Assembly: GCF_045528445.1 (NCBI RefSeq)
Contig: NZ_JBGQQU010000001.1
Coordinates: 1 to 64,000, forward strand
Length of the DNA: 64,000 nt
From: Desemzia sp045528445
Lineage (GTDB): Bacteria > Bacillota > Bacilli > Lactobacillales > Carnobacteriaceae
Reading direction: 5' to 3'
The notes beneath the pieces were generated by a model. It did not search any database. It saw nothing but the letters and a program-made list of their open reading frames with translations, and was not told the origin of the DNA. The first letter of the stretch is position 1. The number at the start of each line of letters is the position of its first letter. This document shows positions 62,821-64,000 of this stretch, one piece after another. The position numbers were made by a program, and so were the translations under genes.

Positions 62821-62875
62821 AAACACAAAAACTCTGTTGGATAGGTTGACCCTATCCAGCAGAGTTTTTGTGTTT
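62821..62875. promoter_or_regulatory. Very long hairpin between rpsT and uvrB
   Basis: A 25-bp stem (62821-62845 with 62851-62875) with a single wobble and a 5-base loop. It could act as a second, orientation-independent terminator (A-rich before, T-rich in the 3' arm) or be a relic of an inverted-repeat element. A smaller imperfect dyad lies at 62781-62800. The rest of the gap up to 63063 shows only the uvrB leader. Confidence 0.7.
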
Positions 62876-63063
62876 TAGGCTTTGCCGACCAGAATTATTC
62901 GGTTAGGGAAGAGTGGGGTTATCCAACTAACGAGTGGTTGTTGTCAAAACTATGTAACACCTCATTTGTTATAACGGCCCTTTACCTTGTAAGAACATAC
63001 GTTCAGTGCTAGAATATAAAGGAGATATTTGTGTTGTGAGTCATGCAGAAGCGAGGAGATTAT

Positions 63064-64000
63064 ATGTCAGAAAAAAGATTTGAACTAGTTTCTCAATATC
63101 AACCTGGTGGGGACCAGCCTGAAGCTATCAAACAGTTGGTTAAAGGGCTCCAAACAGGAGTTAAAGAGCAAACATTACTTGGTGCAACAGGAACTGGGAA
63201 GACATTTACGGTTTCCAACGTCATTCAAGAAGTGAATAGACCCACATTGGTCATTGCACACAATAAAACATTAGCTGGACAATTATATAGTGAATTTAAA
63301 GAATTTTTCCCTAATAATGCGGTAGAATATTTTGTAAGTTACTACGATTATTATCAACCGGAAGCGTATGTTCCTCAAACAGATACATTCATTGAAAAAG
63401 AAGCCAGTATCAATGATGAAATTGATAAATTACGTCATTCCGCTACCAGTTCATTGATCGATAGACGAGATGTGATTGTTGTAGCCTCAGTTTCTTGTAT
63501 CTATGGATTGGTAAACCCATTGGACTATAAAGAATTTGTCTTGTCTTTACGAGTTGGGATGGAGATCAGTCGAGATGACATGCTGCGTAAATTGATCGAA
63601 ATGCAATTTGAACGAAACGATATTGATTTTCAACGTGGACGTTTTCGGGTTCGGGGTGATGTCGTGGAGATCTTTTTAGCGTCTAGAGATAGTGAAGCCG
63701 TGCGAGTGGAATTTTTTGGAGACGAGATCGAGCGTATCCGTGAAGTGGATGTTTTGACCGGAGAAGTCAAAGCAGACGTAGAATTCGTAGCTGTTTTTCC
63801 GGCTACACACTTTGTGGCCAATGATGAACAAACACGTCACGCAGTAGGAACTATTCAAGCAGAATTAGATGCGAGACTCAAAGAATTGCGCGCAGAAAAT
63901 AAGCTGCTGGAAGCGCAACGTCTTGAACAACGAACCAATTATGATATTGAAATGCTCTTGGAAATGGGGTATTGTCCAGGGATCGAGAATTATTCCCGCC
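63064..64000 (+). CDS. uvrB: Excinuclease ABC subunit B, N-terminal part
   Basis: The first 312 codons of UvrB, running off the window. It begins with FELVSQYQPGGDQPEAIKQL; Walker A is LLGATGTGKTFT near residue 40, the beta-hairpin that clamps DNA is FVSYYDYYQPEAYVPQTDTFIEK near 90-112, and SCIYGLVNP follows. UvrB verifies DNA damage and brings UvrC for incision. GCGAGGAG precedes the ATG. A long gap and two hairpins separate it from rpsT. Confidence 0.97.
   Translation, partial: MSEKRFELVSQYQPGGDQPEAIKQLVKGLQTGVKEQTLLGATGTGKTFTVSNVIQEVNRPTLVIAHNKTLAGQLYSEFKEFFPNNAVEYFVSYYDYYQPEAYVPQTDTFIEKEASINDEIDKLRHSATSSLIDRRDVIVVASVSCIYGLVNPLDYKEFVLSLRVGMEISRDDMLRKLIEMQFERNDIDFQRGRFRVRGDVVEIFLASRDSEAVRVEFFGDEIERIREVDVLTGEVKADVEFVAVFPATHFVANDEQTRHAVGTIQAELDARLKELRAENKLLEAQRLEQRTNYDIEMLLEMGYCPGIENYSR

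Overview
The window reads as a chromosomal piece of a low-GC Gram-positive coccus or rod of the order Lactobacillales. Gene content and order fit a Carnobacterium-like member of the Carnobacteriaceae, but the genus is an inference. Supporting signs are AGGAGG-type ribosome binding sites, frequent TTG starts, the rpoY-rnjA pair, liaFSR, ireB-ruvX-DUF1292, a pdhABCD operon whose E2 has two lipoyl domains, and the ftsW-pyc / ylbG-rsmD-coaD-sepM / comEA-EB-EC-holA-rpsT order known from Bacilli. Nearly everything right of 8.9 kb is housekeeping; the left end is accessory DNA.

Left end (1-8.7 kb). A transposase gene cut by the window edge, then a 3' scrap of a type I specificity gene (hsdS), a tyrosine recombinase, an apparently silent hsdS lacking a normal start, and a divergent intact hsdR. 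This is the layout of an invertible type I restriction locus whose expressed hsdS has been lost next to an IS; no hsdM is visible. Next comes a compact, AT-rich two-gene unit (DUF6978-like plus DUF1828/DUF1829-like), the best candidate here for an undescribed defence-associated module. A SEC-C protein and a 39-codon stump of a GntR-type repressor close the region.

8.9-21.4 kb. A GH1 6-phospho-beta-glucosidase, a membrane-anchored metallophosphoesterase, a TPR protein and recD2; then a decayed IS3-family element that carries thirteen 41-bp tandem dyad repeats; a TauE-type exporter, a lipid kinase, a glucose-6-phosphate dehydrogenase homologue with altered substrate-binding lysines, a YczE-type membrane protein and a lipoprotein.

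21.4-34.1 kb. An alanine T-box riboswitch and alaS, a second hairpin-bearing repeat array (51 bp), ireB-ruvX-DUF1292, mltG, udk, greA, the liaFSR envelope-stress system with a likely LiaR/CesR box, a HesB-like protein whose Shine-Dalgarno site is separated from its start by a hairpin, and rpoY-rnjA on the other strand.

34.1-48.4 kb. A Cof phosphatase, DUF1697, tRNA-Ala(GGC), a YdjM-like hydrolase, peptide deformylase, NADP-type glutamate dehydrogenase, the pyruvate dehydrogenase operon, UPF0223, an inositol-phosphatase family protein and typA with a structured leader.

48.4-64 kb. ftsW (a second gene with a hairpin between Shine-Dalgarno and start), pyruvate carboxylase, a CAP-associated protein with a collapsed CAP domain, ylbG-rsmD-coaD-sepM, the comE competence operon with a possible nine-residue leader peptide, holA, rpsT and the first part of uvrB.

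Together the core genes cover pyruvate entry and anaplerosis (Pdh, Pyc), nitrogen assimilation (GdhA), cell-envelope growth and stress (FtsW, MltG, LiaFSR), RNA decay and transcription (RNase J1, RpoY, GreA), and DNA uptake and repair (ComE, RecD2, RuvX, UvrB). All family assignments come from reading the translations, not from database searches.
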